Positions 42,313 through 51,167 of a stretch of 53,516 nt of DNA are shown here, piece after piece (positions within the stretch are counted from its first letter, which is position 1; the number at the start of each line of letters is the position of its first letter). Below the pieces are notes generated by a model. That model was given only the letters and a program-made list of their open reading frames with translations, searched no databases and had not been told where the DNA came from. Both the position numbers and the translations under genes were made by a program. Origin of the DNA: Mucilaginibacter sp. Its GTDB lineage: Bacteria > Bacteroidota > Bacteroidia > Sphingobacteriales > Sphingobacteriaceae. The stretch covers positions 1-53,516 of the forward strand of contig JARLHA010000039.1 in NCBI GenBank assembly GCA_031292485.1, written 5' to 3'.

Positions 42313-43862
42313 TAAAGCTTAATCTCTTCGTCCTTCGCTGAGAAAAAATGAAACTCAGTGATCTGGTAGGCCGGGTTGCTTTTAACCTTTATCCATTGGC
42401 TGTATTTAAAATACCATTTCCACTGGCGGTTAAAAAAGCCTTTTTTAATATAGGCCTCAATATAAGGGTGAACCACCAGGGTGATCTTCTTTTCGTTTTG
42501 TTCTACCAGGATGTAATTGAAGTTATTCTCAATATCATCCAGTAATAGTATCGTCGGGCGGATAGTCCCGGTACCGTTACAGGCCGGGCAAACTTCGCTG
42601 GTCACAATATTCATTTCGGGCCTTACGCGCTGGCGGGTAATTTGCACCAATCCGAATTTGCTTGGCGGCAAAATGGTGTGCTTTGCCCTGTCATGCGACA
42701 TTTCGGCCCTTAAATAATCAAACAGGTCCTTGCGGTTAGTCGGTTTGTGCATGTCGATAAAATCGATCACCACAATACCGCCCATATCGCGCAGGCGCAG
42801 CTGCCGGGCTATTTCTTTTGCAGCCTCCTTATTTACCTGGAAAGCGTTTTCCTCCTGGTTCTCCTTGCTGGCTGTACGGTTACCGCTATTTACGTCGATA
42901 ACGTGCAGGGCTTCGGTATGTTCAATCACCAGGTAGGCGCCGCCTGCAAGGTTCACCGTTTTACCAAAGGCTGATTTGATCTGCTTATCAACCCCGTAAT
43001 GCTCAAATATAGGAACACTGTTTTTATGCAGTTTTACTATATTTTCCATCTCGGGCGAGATCTCATGGATATACGACCGGATCTCTTCGTGGAGGCCGGT
43101 ATCATTGATATAGATATGCTGAAAATCAGGATTCAGGATATCCCTTAACAACGTCGACGTACGGTCAATTTCGCCCAGCACTTTTTTTGCAGGTTCAACA
43201 GAAGGCAAACGGGTAACGAATGATTCCCATTTGGCAATCAGGTCCAGCAAATCCTTTTGCAGTTCCGCAACACCTTTTCCTTCAGATACAGTGCGTATAA
43301 TTACCCCAAAATGTTTGGGCTTTATACTTTCCACTATCTTGCGCAGGCGGTTGCGTTCGGTATTACTTTTTATCTTTTTTGAGATTGACGTAACTTCCGA
43401 AAAAGGGACCAATACCACGTACCGCCCGGCTATCGATATATCCGAACTTAAACGAGGACCTTTGGTTGAAATAGGCTCTTTTGCAATTTGTACAGGGATA
43501 AGCTGATTTTTGGATAATAACTCAGAGATCTTTCCCCCTTTGTTAATATCGGCATCAAGCTTAAAATTATCCAGCAGCTTCGACTGATAGCCTCCGCTCC
43601 GCACTTGCTTGGTTAGCTTTAACAGGCTTTGTACCTGCGGGCCAAGGTCAAGATAGTGCAAAAAGGCATCCTTCTCGTAGCCGACATCCACAAAAGCTGC
43701 ATTTAAGCCCGGCATTATCTTTTTGATACGGCCGAGATAAATATCACCAACAGTATAATTGTTGCTGACTTGCTCTTTATGAAGCTCTACAAGCTGCTTG
43801 TCCTGTAATAATGCAATAGTAGTCCCGCCTGGGGATGAATCGATAATTAATTCCTTTATCAA
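42312..43862 (-). CDS. rng: Ribonuclease E/G family protein
   Basis: 516 residues from a TTG, with GGAG about 7 nt upstream and no in-frame ATG. N-terminal S1 domain (~35-125: VGDIYLGRIKKIMPGLNAAFVDVG), then the RNase E/G catalytic core with VIDVNSG and VVIDFIDM (metal-binding aspartates) and the zinc-link cysteines in CPACNGTG. It matches RNase G-like enzymes lacking the long RNase E scaffold. It processes rRNA and mRNA 5' ends. It is the last gene of the HU-TPR-small protein-rng cluster, a conserved order in Bacteroidota. Confidence 0.94.
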   Translation of the reverse strand: MIKELIIDSSPGGTTIALLQDKQLVELHKEQVSNNYTVGDIYLGRIKKIMPGLNAAFVDVGYEKDAFLHYLDLGPQVQSLLKLTKQVRSGGYQSKLLDNFKLDADINKGGKISELLSKNQLIPVQIAKEPISTKGPRLSSDISIAGRYVVLVPFSEVTSISKKIKSNTERNRLRKIVESIKPKHFGVIIRTVSEGKGVAELQKDLLDLIAKWESFVTRLPSVEPAKKVLGEIDRTSTLLRDILNPDFQHIYINDTGLHEEIRSYIHEISPEMENIVKLHKNSVPIFEHYGVDKQIKSAFGKTVNLAGGAYLVIEHTEALHVIDVNSGNRTASKENQEENAFQVNKEAAKEIARQLRLRDMGGIVVIDFIDMHKPTNRKDLFDYLRAEMSHDRAKHTILPPSKFGLVQITRQRVRPEMNIVTSEVCPACNGTGTIRPTILLLDDIENNFNYILVEQNEKKITLVVHPYIEAYIKKGFFNRQWKWYFKYSQWIKVKSNPAYQITEFHFFSAKDEEIKL

Positions 43863-43967
43863 CTGCTACTCCATTTCTTAAAGCAGTTATAATAACCGCG
43901 TGTTAATAAGTGGGTAAAAAACAAAATCACCCGTGTTAAAACAGGGATATAAGCCTGGGGTAACAGC

Positions 43968-44057
43968 TTATTTCTTTTTATGTCTGTTCTTTCTCAAACG
44001 TTTTTTACGTTTGTGGGTAGCCATTTTGTGTCTTTTACGTTTTTTACCGCTCGGCAT
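43968..44057 (-). CDS. 29-residue basic protein, AURKAIP1/COX24 (mS38)-like
   Basis: A complete ATG-to-TAA frame of 29 codons. It starts MPSGKKRKRHKM, continues with KRKKRLRK, and ends in three lysines; about two thirds of residues are Lys, Arg or His. This matches the very short Bacteroidota proteins assigned to the AURKAIP1/COX24 domain, whose mitochondrial relative is the small-subunit ribosomal protein mS38. A ribosomal location is therefore likely. It lies between the TPR and rng genes in the conserved cluster. Confidence 0.85.
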   Translation of the reverse strand: MPSGKKRKRHKMATHKRKKRLRKNRHKKK

Positions 44058-44078
44058 AATGTTATTTTTTAAGTGTTA

Positions 44079-44951
44079 CTAATTCTTTAATTCCTTAATG
44101 TATTCATCAATTTGCTTATCAAAGGCAACATCTGTTACAATGGCCCTGCATTTTTGATAAGCATCTATTGCTTCTTTTTTCATTCCCAGCTGCTTATAAC
44201 TTTCCGCAAGGTAAAAATATGCATCTGGCATCGCCTTTTGGGCAATTACGGTTTTAAACCTTTCCACCGCTTTTTCATATTGGTGCGACGTTACTGCGAA
44301 CTTACCCAGGTTTAAATTTGCATTTATATTTTTCGGGTCCTGCTGCACAACTTCCAGCAACAGCATTACCCCTTTTGGCGGACCGCCGCCATCCTGTCCA
44401 ATCCCTAAGCTGAACCCGTTTACATAAGCAACGCCCAGTCCTGTTTTTGCATCCAGGTTTGTGGGCTGTAGTTTAAGTGCGTTTGTATAGCATTCAATCG
44501 CATTATTTATAAACGCGGGTTGCTGCGTAGTATCCTGCACGGCGCTGTAAGCGTCATTAAAACGGCTTCCAGCTTTCGACCAGCTTTCGAAGGTGTTTTC
44601 TTCAAGAGCAATTGCCTGGTAATAAAATGCCGACGGTGCCGCCTGGTTTACATCGTCCCACTGTTTGGCAAGCTCCTTTTGCAACAACAATTTTTGAGCG
44701 CCGCCGCCAGCGTTTTTCAACCGGCCTTCGGTAGCGCTTATTTGTGTAGCCAGGGCTTGCCCGACAATTGCTTTGGATGCAGCCGAAACCATTTCAACGG
44801 TTACGTTAGCAACCGGCCTCTTTTGTTCAGCGGTTGTGTTGGTATGCCCGTCTGCTTGTTCCGGCTTTATCAACCCTTTAACAGGTAAGTGGTACAAATA
44901 GCCAATAATAGCCACAACTATTACAATTACAACTATTTGCTTTTTGTACAT
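44079..44951 (-). CDS. Membrane-anchored tetratricopeptide repeat protein
   Basis: 290 residues from the ATG at 44951 (a GTG one codon earlier is possible). An N-terminal transmembrane anchor (~3-25, KKQIVVIVIVVAIIGYLYHL), a Thr/Gln/Ala linker, then TPR motifs from ~125 to 275, for example AFINNAIECYTNALKLQPTNLDAKTGLGVAYVNG, NANLNLGKFAVTSHQYEKAVERFKTVI and AYFYLAESYKQLGMKKEAIDAYQKC. It is a probable protein-protein scaffold facing the periplasm. It lies 10 bp after HU in the conserved cluster. Confidence 0.88.
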   Translation of the reverse strand: MYKKQIVVIVIVVAIIGYLYHLPVKGLIKPEQADGHTNTTAEQKRPVANVTVEMVSAASKAIVGQALATQISATEGRLKNAGGGAQKLLLQKELAKQWDDVNQAAPSAFYYQAIALEENTFESWSKAGSRFNDAYSAVQDTTQQPAFINNAIECYTNALKLQPTNLDAKTGLGVAYVNGFSLGIGQDGGGPPKGVMLLLEVVQQDPKNINANLNLGKFAVTSHQYEKAVERFKTVIAQKAMPDAYFYLAESYKQLGMKKEAIDAYQKCRAIVTDVAFDKQIDEYIKELKN

Positions 44952-44961
44952 CACCTATAAA

Positions 44962-45255
44962 TTATTTGCTTACTTTGTTACCAACTCTTACCTTGTCAAC
45001 AAAGGTTTTAGCAGGTTTAAAACTAGGCACAAAGTGCTCAGGGATAATAATTGCAGTGTTTTTTGAAATATTACGCGCAGTTTTTTTAGCTCTTTTCTTT
45101 ACAACAAAACTTCCGAAACCCCTTACATAAACGTTTTCGCCGCCAACCATTGAATTTTTTACTACCTTAAAAAACGCCTCAACTGTTTCCTGAACATCAA
45201 CCTTCTCGATCCCTGTTTTGGATGAGATCTCAGTTATAATTTCTGCCTTAGTCAT
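44962..45255 (-). CDS. HU/IHF-family DNA-binding protein
   Basis: 97 residues. MTKAEIITEISSKTGIEKVDVQETVEAFFKVVKNSM is the dimerisation body. NVYVRGFGSFVVKKRAKKTARNISKN leads into the DNA-binding arm, and HFVPSFKPAKTF closes the domain. It bends DNA and compacts the nucleoid. It is the first gene of the cluster running to rng and is divergent from mutY, with a 176-bp shared promoter region. Confidence 0.94.
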   Translation of the reverse strand: MTKAEIITEISSKTGIEKVDVQETVEAFFKVVKNSMVGGENVYVRGFGSFVVKKRAKKTARNISKNTAIIIPEHFVPSFKPAKTFVDKVRVGNKVSK

Positions 45256-45305
45256 ATCTGATTTTCTTTTATTTTTTTTATAAATACTTAACTGATTTGG
45301 GGTTG

Positions 45306-45313
45306 CAAAAGTA
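45306..45313 (-). promoter_or_regulatory. Candidate -7 box of the HU-TPR-rng cluster
   Basis: TACTTTTG (minus strand) fits TAnnTTTG and lies 50 nt upstream of the HU ATG. Confidence 0.45.
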
Positions 45314-45431
45314 TCTCTTTATTCCGTAAGATTGAAATAATTAACATATTTTTTTTATTACTGTGCAAAATGGGGTATAAACACGAAGAATTAAACGTTA
45401 AATATGCCATTTCATTGTTAATTTGCACTAA

Positions 45432-46478
45432 ATGAGTTTTAGTGACGACCTGGTACAATGGTACCAAAATAATAAACGCCCACTGCCCTGGCGCGACACC
45501 CATGATGCCTATGTGATATGGCTGTCTGAAATTATCCTGCAGCAAACGCGTGTTGAACAGGGGCTTCCGTATTTTTACCGTTTCCTTGAAAAGTATCCGG
45601 ATGTAGGCAGCTTCGCCGCTGCAAGCGAGGATGACATATTAAATTTATGGCAGGGGCTGGGTTATTATTCGCGGGGACGCAACATGCTGAAAACAGCCAG
45701 GATGGTACAGGAGGAATATGGCGGTATTTTTCCCGAATCGTACGATCAGTTGATAAAACTTAAGGGCATAGGCGAATATACAGCCTCCGCCATTGCATCT
45801 TTTTCCTCCAACGAGGCAAAAGCAGTTGTTGATGGCAATGTTTACCGGGTTTTGGCAAGATATTTTGGCATTAGCGAGGCAACAAACAGCCCGAAGGGTA
45901 TAAAAACATTCCAATTGGCAGCCAATGATCTGCTCAACAAACAAAACCCCGGCCTGCATAACCAGGCAATGATGGAGTTCGGGGCTACGCTTTGCAAGCC
46001 AAAAAACCCGGCGTGTGGCATTTGCCCGGTAAGGGAGGGCTGTTACGCACTTGCAAACAATGTAATCGACGCACTGCCTATTAAACTAAACAAAGTAAAG
46101 ATTCGCGAACGTTACTTTAACTATTTTTTAGCGGCCGATGAACATACCCTTGTGATGAACCGGCGTAATGATAAAGATATCTGGGCCAATATGTACGATC
46201 TCCCGTTAATTGAAACAGCAACCCTGCTCCCACCCGAAGAGTTGCTGGCCTTACCCGGGTTAACTGAATTATTTGGTGATACCATTAAAATTGATGAAAT
46301 ATTCCCGGTAAAAAAACACGTGCTTACCCACCAGCGGCTTTTTGTACGGTTTATTAAATTGCAAAAGCAACCTATTAAATTAAAAGAAGAATGGTTTAAT
46401 ACAGATATTAATAATTTGAAAAAATTAGCGCTACCAAAAGTTATTTTTATATTTTTAAAAAATATTTTTAATTTATAA
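45432..46478 (+). CDS. mutY: A/G-specific adenine glycosylase
   Basis: 348 residues. It removes adenine paired with 8-oxoguanine. The start includes LPWRDTHDAYVIWLSEIILQQTRV with the catalytic E33. The helix-hairpin-helix is LKGIGEYTASAIASF, the catalytic D134 is in VVDGNVYRVL, and the [4Fe-4S] cysteines are C188-x6-C195-x2-C198-x5-C204. A NUDIX-like C-terminal domain (~235-345) recognises 8-oxoG. It precedes ssb by 23 bp on the same strand and diverges from HU. Confidence 0.96.
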   Translation: MSFSDDLVQWYQNNKRPLPWRDTHDAYVIWLSEIILQQTRVEQGLPYFYRFLEKYPDVGSFAAASEDDILNLWQGLGYYSRGRNMLKTARMVQEEYGGIFPESYDQLIKLKGIGEYTASAIASFSSNEAKAVVDGNVYRVLARYFGISEATNSPKGIKTFQLAANDLLNKQNPGLHNQAMMEFGATLCKPKNPACGICPVREGCYALANNVIDALPIKLNKVKIRERYFNYFLAADEHTLVMNRRNDKDIWANMYDLPLIETATLLPPEELLALPGLTELFGDTIKIDEIFPVKKHVLTHQRLFVRFIKLQKQPIKLKEEWFNTDINNLKKLALPKVIFIFLKNIFNL

Positions 46479-46501
46479 AATAATTTTTGTTGCTTTAAAA
46501 T

Positions 46502-46927
46502 ATGTCTGGTGTTAACAAGGTAATTTTGGTAGGTCATTTGGGCAAGGACCCGGAAGCCCGTCAATTAGAAGGCGGTGTTTCCGTAGTCAGTTTCCCGCTG
46601 GCTACGTCTGAAATTTTTAATAAAGAGGGCCGGAAGGTGGAGCAAACCGAATGGCACAATATCGTAATGTGGCGCGGCCTCGCCGATGTGGCTGCTAAGT
46701 TTCTTCAAAAAGGAAAACTGGTTTATATAGAAGGCAGATTGCGCACCCGCTCTTTTGAGGACAGGGAAGGCATAAAAAAATACACGACCGAAGTAGTAGC
46801 TGAAAACTTTACCCTGCTTGGGCGTAAAACTGATTTTGAAAACGGGAACGGCCAGGGGAAACCAGCCGCTAGGACTGGAGAAAGTTTTGATGGCAGCAGC
46901 AGCATTCCTGATGACCAGGCCTATTAA
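46502..46927 (+). CDS. ssb: Single-stranded DNA-binding protein
   Basis: 141 residues. The OB fold (~1-105) is clear: NKVILVGHLGKDPEARQLEGG, FPLATSE, TEWHNIVMWRGLADVAAKFLQKGKLVYIEGRLRTRSFEDREG. The short tail (~110-141) ends in SIPDDQAY, acidic but without the usual -DDLPF/-DDDIPF tip that recruits partner proteins. It may be a secondary SSB or an altered one. It is co-directional with mutY and followed by a terminator. Confidence 0.93.
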   Translation: MSGVNKVILVGHLGKDPEARQLEGGVSVVSFPLATSEIFNKEGRKVEQTEWHNIVMWRGLADVAAKFLQKGKLVYIEGRLRTRSFEDREGIKKYTTEVVAENFTLLGRKTDFENGNGQGKPAARTGESFDGSSSIPDDQAY

Positions 46928-46948
46928 CTAAGTTGCAATATGTTTGAG

Positions 46949-46977
46949 ACGCCAGCCTGCATTGGTTGGCGTTTTTT
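46949..46977 (+). terminator. Intrinsic terminator of mutY-ssb
   Basis: ACGCCAGCC pairs with GGTTGGCGT around a six-base loop, followed by TTTTTT, 21 nt after the ssb stop. Confidence 0.75.
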
Positions 46978-47064
46978 GTTTACCATTGCAAATTAAGTGA
47001 TGAATTTTCTTTCGGCAACGATGGAGAAGTCGTTTAAGCGCGGATAGTTTATAAAGATTATAAT

Positions 47065-47138
47065 ATCGAACACCGAATATTGAATTTCGAATGATGAATT
47101 AAAAGAAGATAATTCATCATTCGAAATTGGGTCATTCA
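47065..47138. repeat. Inverted pair of 7-bp arrays beyond the S9 peptidase stop
   Basis: The left arm (47065-47099) holds five heptamers with a GAA core. The right arm (47112-47138) holds the inverted ATTCNNN type. The central arms AATTTCGAATGATGAATT and its complement pair perfectly over 18 bp. The array ends 4 nt from the stop of the peptidase gene. Confidence 0.8.
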
Positions 47139-47142
47139 AGGA

Positions 47143-49323
47143 TTATCTTCCACCCGGAGGGCAATGTTCCCTTAAATATTTTGTATATAATGTGCGCAGG
47201 TAAGTAGTGGTTCCCGGGCCCTCAAATATACCATGTGAGCGGTTAGGGAACGACATCAGCTCAAACTGCCGGTTATATTTAACCAACTCATTGATCAGCA
47301 TTTCAGCATTTTTATAGTGTACGTTATCATCGCCGGTACCGTGGATATACAATAAATTACCTTTCAGGTTTTTTGCATAAGTAATGGGCGATCCTTTTAT
47401 AAATACCTGGCGGCTTGCGTCGTCAATAGGCACGCCCATATAGCGCTCCTGGTAAATGTTATCATAGGTGAGTTGCCAGCCAACTGCCGCAATCGCGATA
47501 CCTGTTTTATAAATTTCAGGGTGCTGAAACATCAGGTTCAAGGTACATGATCCGCCGCCGCTCCAGCCCCAAACCGCAACACGGGTTGAATCAACAAAAG
47601 GCCATTTCAGCACCTCTTTGGCACCCATGGCCTGGTCCTCTATATTAACAAGGCCGATATTCTTATAGATGGATTTCCGCCAGTCGGCGCCTTTTGGCGC
47701 AGGGGTGCCGCGGTTATCCAGTGAGATATAAATGTACCCATCCTCGGCCATGTTACCCGTATAAAGGAAGTTACGGCCGCTGCCCCACGAGTCGGTAACT
47801 GTTGCCCCTGCAGGTTCGCTGTACACATAAAACACGACAGGATATTTTTTGGTAGCATCAAAATTAGTCGGTTTTACCATCCAGCCATCCATTTCAATCC
47901 CGTCGACAGTTTTTACTTTAAAAAACTCCGGTTTATTTTTTGCAGCCTGGTTCAGTTTGATGACCTTACCACTAATATGTTTGTTATCGGGGAGGCTCAC
48001 TACCTCGCTGGTATGCGGGGTGTAAATGTTCGAAAAGGAGTGCAACGCGATCTTACCATTTGGCGAAATCTCGTATCCATGCGTTCCCGGCTGATCAGCG
48101 GGGGTAACCCTTTCGGCATTGCCGCCTTTTATTTTGATCCGGTATAAATATTTTTGGGTGGCATTATCAGGCGAAGCCATAAAATAGATATAACCACCTG
48201 CATCATCGATCAGCGTCAGATCGATCACGTCATAATTGCCTTTGGTGATAAGCGTTTCTTTGCCATCCAGGTCAATTTTGTACATGTGCCGCCAGCCATC
48301 TTTTTCACTCAGCCATAAAAAGCTCTTGCCTTTATTAAGCCAGTTCCAGCCAATTGGGTCACGGCCGTCACCGGCATCAATCCATGCCCTGGCCTGCTCT
48401 TCATGCACCAGCGTCGCTGCACCATCTGAGGCGTTTACAAGATATAATTTACTGTCGTTTTGTTCGCGGTTTAATTGCTGCAGGATAAGCTGGCTGGAGT
48501 TTTTCGCCCATTCCATTCGCGGAATGTAATGCTGTATGGCATCGCCGGGAACATTCATCCAGGTGGTTTTTGCTGTGTTTACATCAACAACCCCCAGTTT
48601 GCATGAACTGGGGTCCTCACCAGCCACCGGGTATTCAACCGGCACCACATAGGGGTATATAGAATCTGTAGTGTTCAGCATCTCATAGTTTTTGATCTTG
48701 CTGGCGTCGATCTGCCAGTAGGCGATGGCCCTGCTGTCAGGCGACCAGCGGAAACCATCACGGCAATCAAATTCCTCTTCGTAAACCCAGTCGAAAGTTC
48801 CGTTAATGAGTTTTTTGGTGCCATCGGCGGTCAATTGCTTTTCGCTGCCAGTTGCCAGGTCCTGTACAAAAACATTGTGTTCGCTTACGTAGGCAGCTTT
48901 TGTACCATCCGGAGATAGCTTTGCAAACATCAAGGATGATGACGGCCGGGCGGTGCCCAATTGTTTTAAAGTTTTGGCGGTAAGATTATATACCCAGTAG
49001 TCGCCACGGGTATTGTAACGCCATACCCTTTTGCTGTTGGTAAAAATCAATATTTTTTGCCCGTCGTCTGAGATAAAAAAGTTTTCAACCCTTAACGCCG
49101 GCTTACCTGCAGGGGTAAGCATTTCTTTGGTTAATAAAACCGTTTTCTTTGCACTGTCGCGGGTGTCCAGTTCAACCAGTTGGTCGCCCTCCATCGAATA
49201 GTACTGGTAACCATCAGTAGCCCAATGCGTTTTGTTAAACTGGGCCTTCAGTGCTGATCCTGAAAATAAAAGGAGTAAAAATAACAGGCAGGTTCCAACC
49301 AGGCGGTAAAATTTAATATTCAT
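47143..49323 (-). CDS. S9 family peptidase, dipeptidyl-peptidase IV-like
   Basis: 726 residues from the ATG at 49323 (a TTG one codon earlier is in frame). Signal peptide (~1-27), an N-terminal beta-propeller (DPP-IV N domain, with FDWVYEEEFDCRDGFRWSPDSRAIAYW holding the E-E pair that binds the substrate N-terminus), then the alpha/beta hydrolase domain. The catalytic serine is S588 in VWGWSGGGS; the aspartate lies in HGTGDDNVHY and the histidine in FPNRSHGIF. It releases X-Pro dipeptides, probably in the periplasm. Confidence 0.95.
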   Translation of the reverse strand: MNIKFYRLVGTCLLFLLLLFSGSALKAQFNKTHWATDGYQYYSMEGDQLVELDTRDSAKKTVLLTKEMLTPAGKPALRVENFFISDDGQKILIFTNSKRVWRYNTRGDYWVYNLTAKTLKQLGTARPSSSLMFAKLSPDGTKAAYVSEHNVFVQDLATGSEKQLTADGTKKLINGTFDWVYEEEFDCRDGFRWSPDSRAIAYWQIDASKIKNYEMLNTTDSIYPYVVPVEYPVAGEDPSSCKLGVVDVNTAKTTWMNVPGDAIQHYIPRMEWAKNSSQLILQQLNREQNDSKLYLVNASDGAATLVHEEQARAWIDAGDGRDPIGWNWLNKGKSFLWLSEKDGWRHMYKIDLDGKETLITKGNYDVIDLTLIDDAGGYIYFMASPDNATQKYLYRIKIKGGNAERVTPADQPGTHGYEISPNGKIALHSFSNIYTPHTSEVVSLPDNKHISGKVIKLNQAAKNKPEFFKVKTVDGIEMDGWMVKPTNFDATKKYPVVFYVYSEPAGATVTDSWGSGRNFLYTGNMAEDGYIYISLDNRGTPAPKGADWRKSIYKNIGLVNIEDQAMGAKEVLKWPFVDSTRVAVWGWSGGGSCTLNLMFQHPEIYKTGIAIAAVGWQLTYDNIYQERYMGVPIDDASRQVFIKGSPITYAKNLKGNLLYIHGTGDDNVHYKNAEMLINELVKYNRQFELMSFPNRSHGIFEGPGTTTYLRTLYTKYLREHCPPGGR

Positions 49324-49402
49324 CAATTTTTAGTTTAATGTTGTTCAATAAGTAATCACGCTTTAAATTTTGCGTTAAATTAGTGTTTTAAAAGGTTATC
49401 TA

Positions 49403-49444
49403 AATTACGAATGTCACGAATTTATCCGAATTTCACTAATTGGG
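49403..49444. repeat. CACGAATT-type 9-10-bp array
   Basis: Four units with a GAAT core spaced 9-10 bp lie between the divergent S9 peptidase and serine hydrolase genes. CACGAATT repeats of this kind are familiar intergenic sequences. Confidence 0.6.
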
Positions 49445-49565
49445 GTATTGCTGTTTATCCACCAAAAAATGCAGCAACCTGGTCCTGGCAAAAAAAGAAA
49501 TTAAGATTGATGAAATTCCTATAAATTCGCAGCGATTGTTCCCGGTAAAATTATTATCCTTTTTA

Positions 49566-51098
49566 ATGAAAAAACTTCTTTTCGTTTTTATCATCTTCCT
49601 GAACTGTACAACATTTTGCTTCGCGCAAAAGGTTGACAGGAATAAGTTTATTAAAGACAGCCTTGACTTTTACATCAACCGCGCGCTTACTAACTGGCGG
49701 ATTCCCGGCGCGGCGGTTTGTATTGTTAAGGATAATAAGATTGTTTGGATGAAGGCCTATGGTATTAAAGAATTAGGGCAGGCTGATAAAGTAGATATCA
49801 ATACTTTATTTATGATCGGCAGTAATACCAAAGCTTTTACGGCTACTTCGCTTGCTATCCTGCAAACGCAAAACAAGCTCTCGCTGGATGATAAAGTGAC
49901 CAAATACCTTCCCAAATTTAAACTTGACGACGCCCCTGCCGGGCAAATGGCGACTATTAAAGATTTGTTATGCCACCGGTTGGGTTTTCAAACTTTCCAG
50001 GGTGATTTTACTTTTTATAATACCAACCTTACCCGCGACCAGATCATTACAAAACTGGGCCAAGAAAAAGCTGCTTACCCCTTCCGAACCAAATGGGGCT
50101 ATACCAATGCCGCTTTTTTAACCGCCGGGCAGATCATCCCGGTAGTTACCGGCAAGCCCTGGGAAGATTTTGTGAGGGAAAATATATTTGCGCCACTGGG
50201 CATGATCAATACCCTCGCCCTGAGTGCCGATATGCCCAAATCACTCGACCGTACCGTTCCCCATACCTTGATCGACGGGCGGCTGTCGCCTATTCCTTTT
50301 TGCCAGATCGATGCCCTGGCGCCGGCCGGCGCTATCAGCTCATCTGTGAATGATATGAGTAAATGGGTACTTGCCCTGCTCAATGATGGTAAGGTTGGCG
50401 CAAGGCAGGTGATCCCGCTGGCTGCCATCAAAGCGACACGTGAGCCGCAGGACATTGTCGGCAGCGTAAGCCATCTTAATGGCGAGGAAGGGTATGAGCT
50501 TTACGGTTTGGGTTGGTTTTTACAGGATTATGCCGGCCACCACCTGGTGATGCACGATGGCGGGGTAAACGGCTACTTATCGTCGGTTACGCTGGTTCCC
50601 CAGGAACACCTTGGGATCATCATTTTAACGAATACAGATCAGAATGACCTGTTTGAAGCCCTGCGTTGGGAAATTATGGACGCTTATTTTAAAATGCCTT
50701 TCCGGAATTACAGCGAAGCGTATCTCGAAAAATTTAAAGCCGGTACCGCTGTTGAAGAAGCGAATGATAAAAAATTGAAAGATACCGTCGCTTTAAATCA
50801 CCCTACAGCATTGCCATTGACTGCATATATTGGTAAATATGTTAATCCGCTATACGGGAACCTCACTATTACGCAAGGTGAAGGCAACGATCTCGAAATG
50901 CGCTTTGAACACCATACGCATATGTTCGCCCACTTGCAGGCGCTTGGAGGAAACCGTTTTTACGTAACCTTTAGCGACCCAACCCTTGGTAAAGCCGTTT
51001 TCCCGTTCTACGTTCAAAATGGCACAGTAACCGGGGTTAAAGTTAAAGTGGCGAATTTTGTGGAGTATAATCCATATGAGTTCAGGAAGGTTCAGTAG
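49566..51098 (+). CDS. Secreted serine hydrolase, class C beta-lactamase/esterase fold
   Basis: 510 residues from the ATG at 49566, which gives a good signal peptide (~1-20, FCFAQ); the longer frame upstream is repeat-containing DNA. The nucleophile motif is S86-N-T-K89 (MIGSNTKAFTATS), the second is Y179-T-N181 (WGYTNAAF), and the third is the HDGGVNG segment. A C-terminal lipocalin-like domain (~400-505) follows. Probably a periplasmic esterase or peptidase rather than an antibiotic-resistance enzyme. Confidence 0.92.
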   Translation: MKKLLFVFIIFLNCTTFCFAQKVDRNKFIKDSLDFYINRALTNWRIPGAAVCIVKDNKIVWMKAYGIKELGQADKVDINTLFMIGSNTKAFTATSLAILQTQNKLSLDDKVTKYLPKFKLDDAPAGQMATIKDLLCHRLGFQTFQGDFTFYNTNLTRDQIITKLGQEKAAYPFRTKWGYTNAAFLTAGQIIPVVTGKPWEDFVRENIFAPLGMINTLALSADMPKSLDRTVPHTLIDGRLSPIPFCQIDALAPAGAISSSVNDMSKWVLALLNDGKVGARQVIPLAAIKATREPQDIVGSVSHLNGEEGYELYGLGWFLQDYAGHHLVMHDGGVNGYLSSVTLVPQEHLGIIILTNTDQNDLFEALRWEIMDAYFKMPFRNYSEAYLEKFKAGTAVEEANDKKLKDTVALNHPTALPLTAYIGKYVNPLYGNLTITQGEGNDLEMRFEHHTHMFAHLQALGGNRFYVTFSDPTLGKAVFPFYVQNGTVTGVKVKVANFVEYNPYEFRKVQ

Positions 51099-51104
51099 AT
51101 GGAT

Positions 51105-51138
51105 GTCGGAATGCGGAAGTTCGATTTCGGAAGTTATC
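51105..51138. repeat. 7-bp array after the serine hydrolase stop
   Basis: Heptamers with a CGGAA core begin 7 nt after the TAG at 51096-51098 and continue for four to five units. Confidence 0.7.
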
Positions 51139-51167
51139 TTTATTGCAATATTTAAAAATCCGAAATT

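Noticed and set aside
49440..49565. N-terminal extension of the serine hydrolase
   Set aside because: The upstream part of the frame starts in a CACGAATT repeat and would bury the clear signal peptide that begins at 49566.
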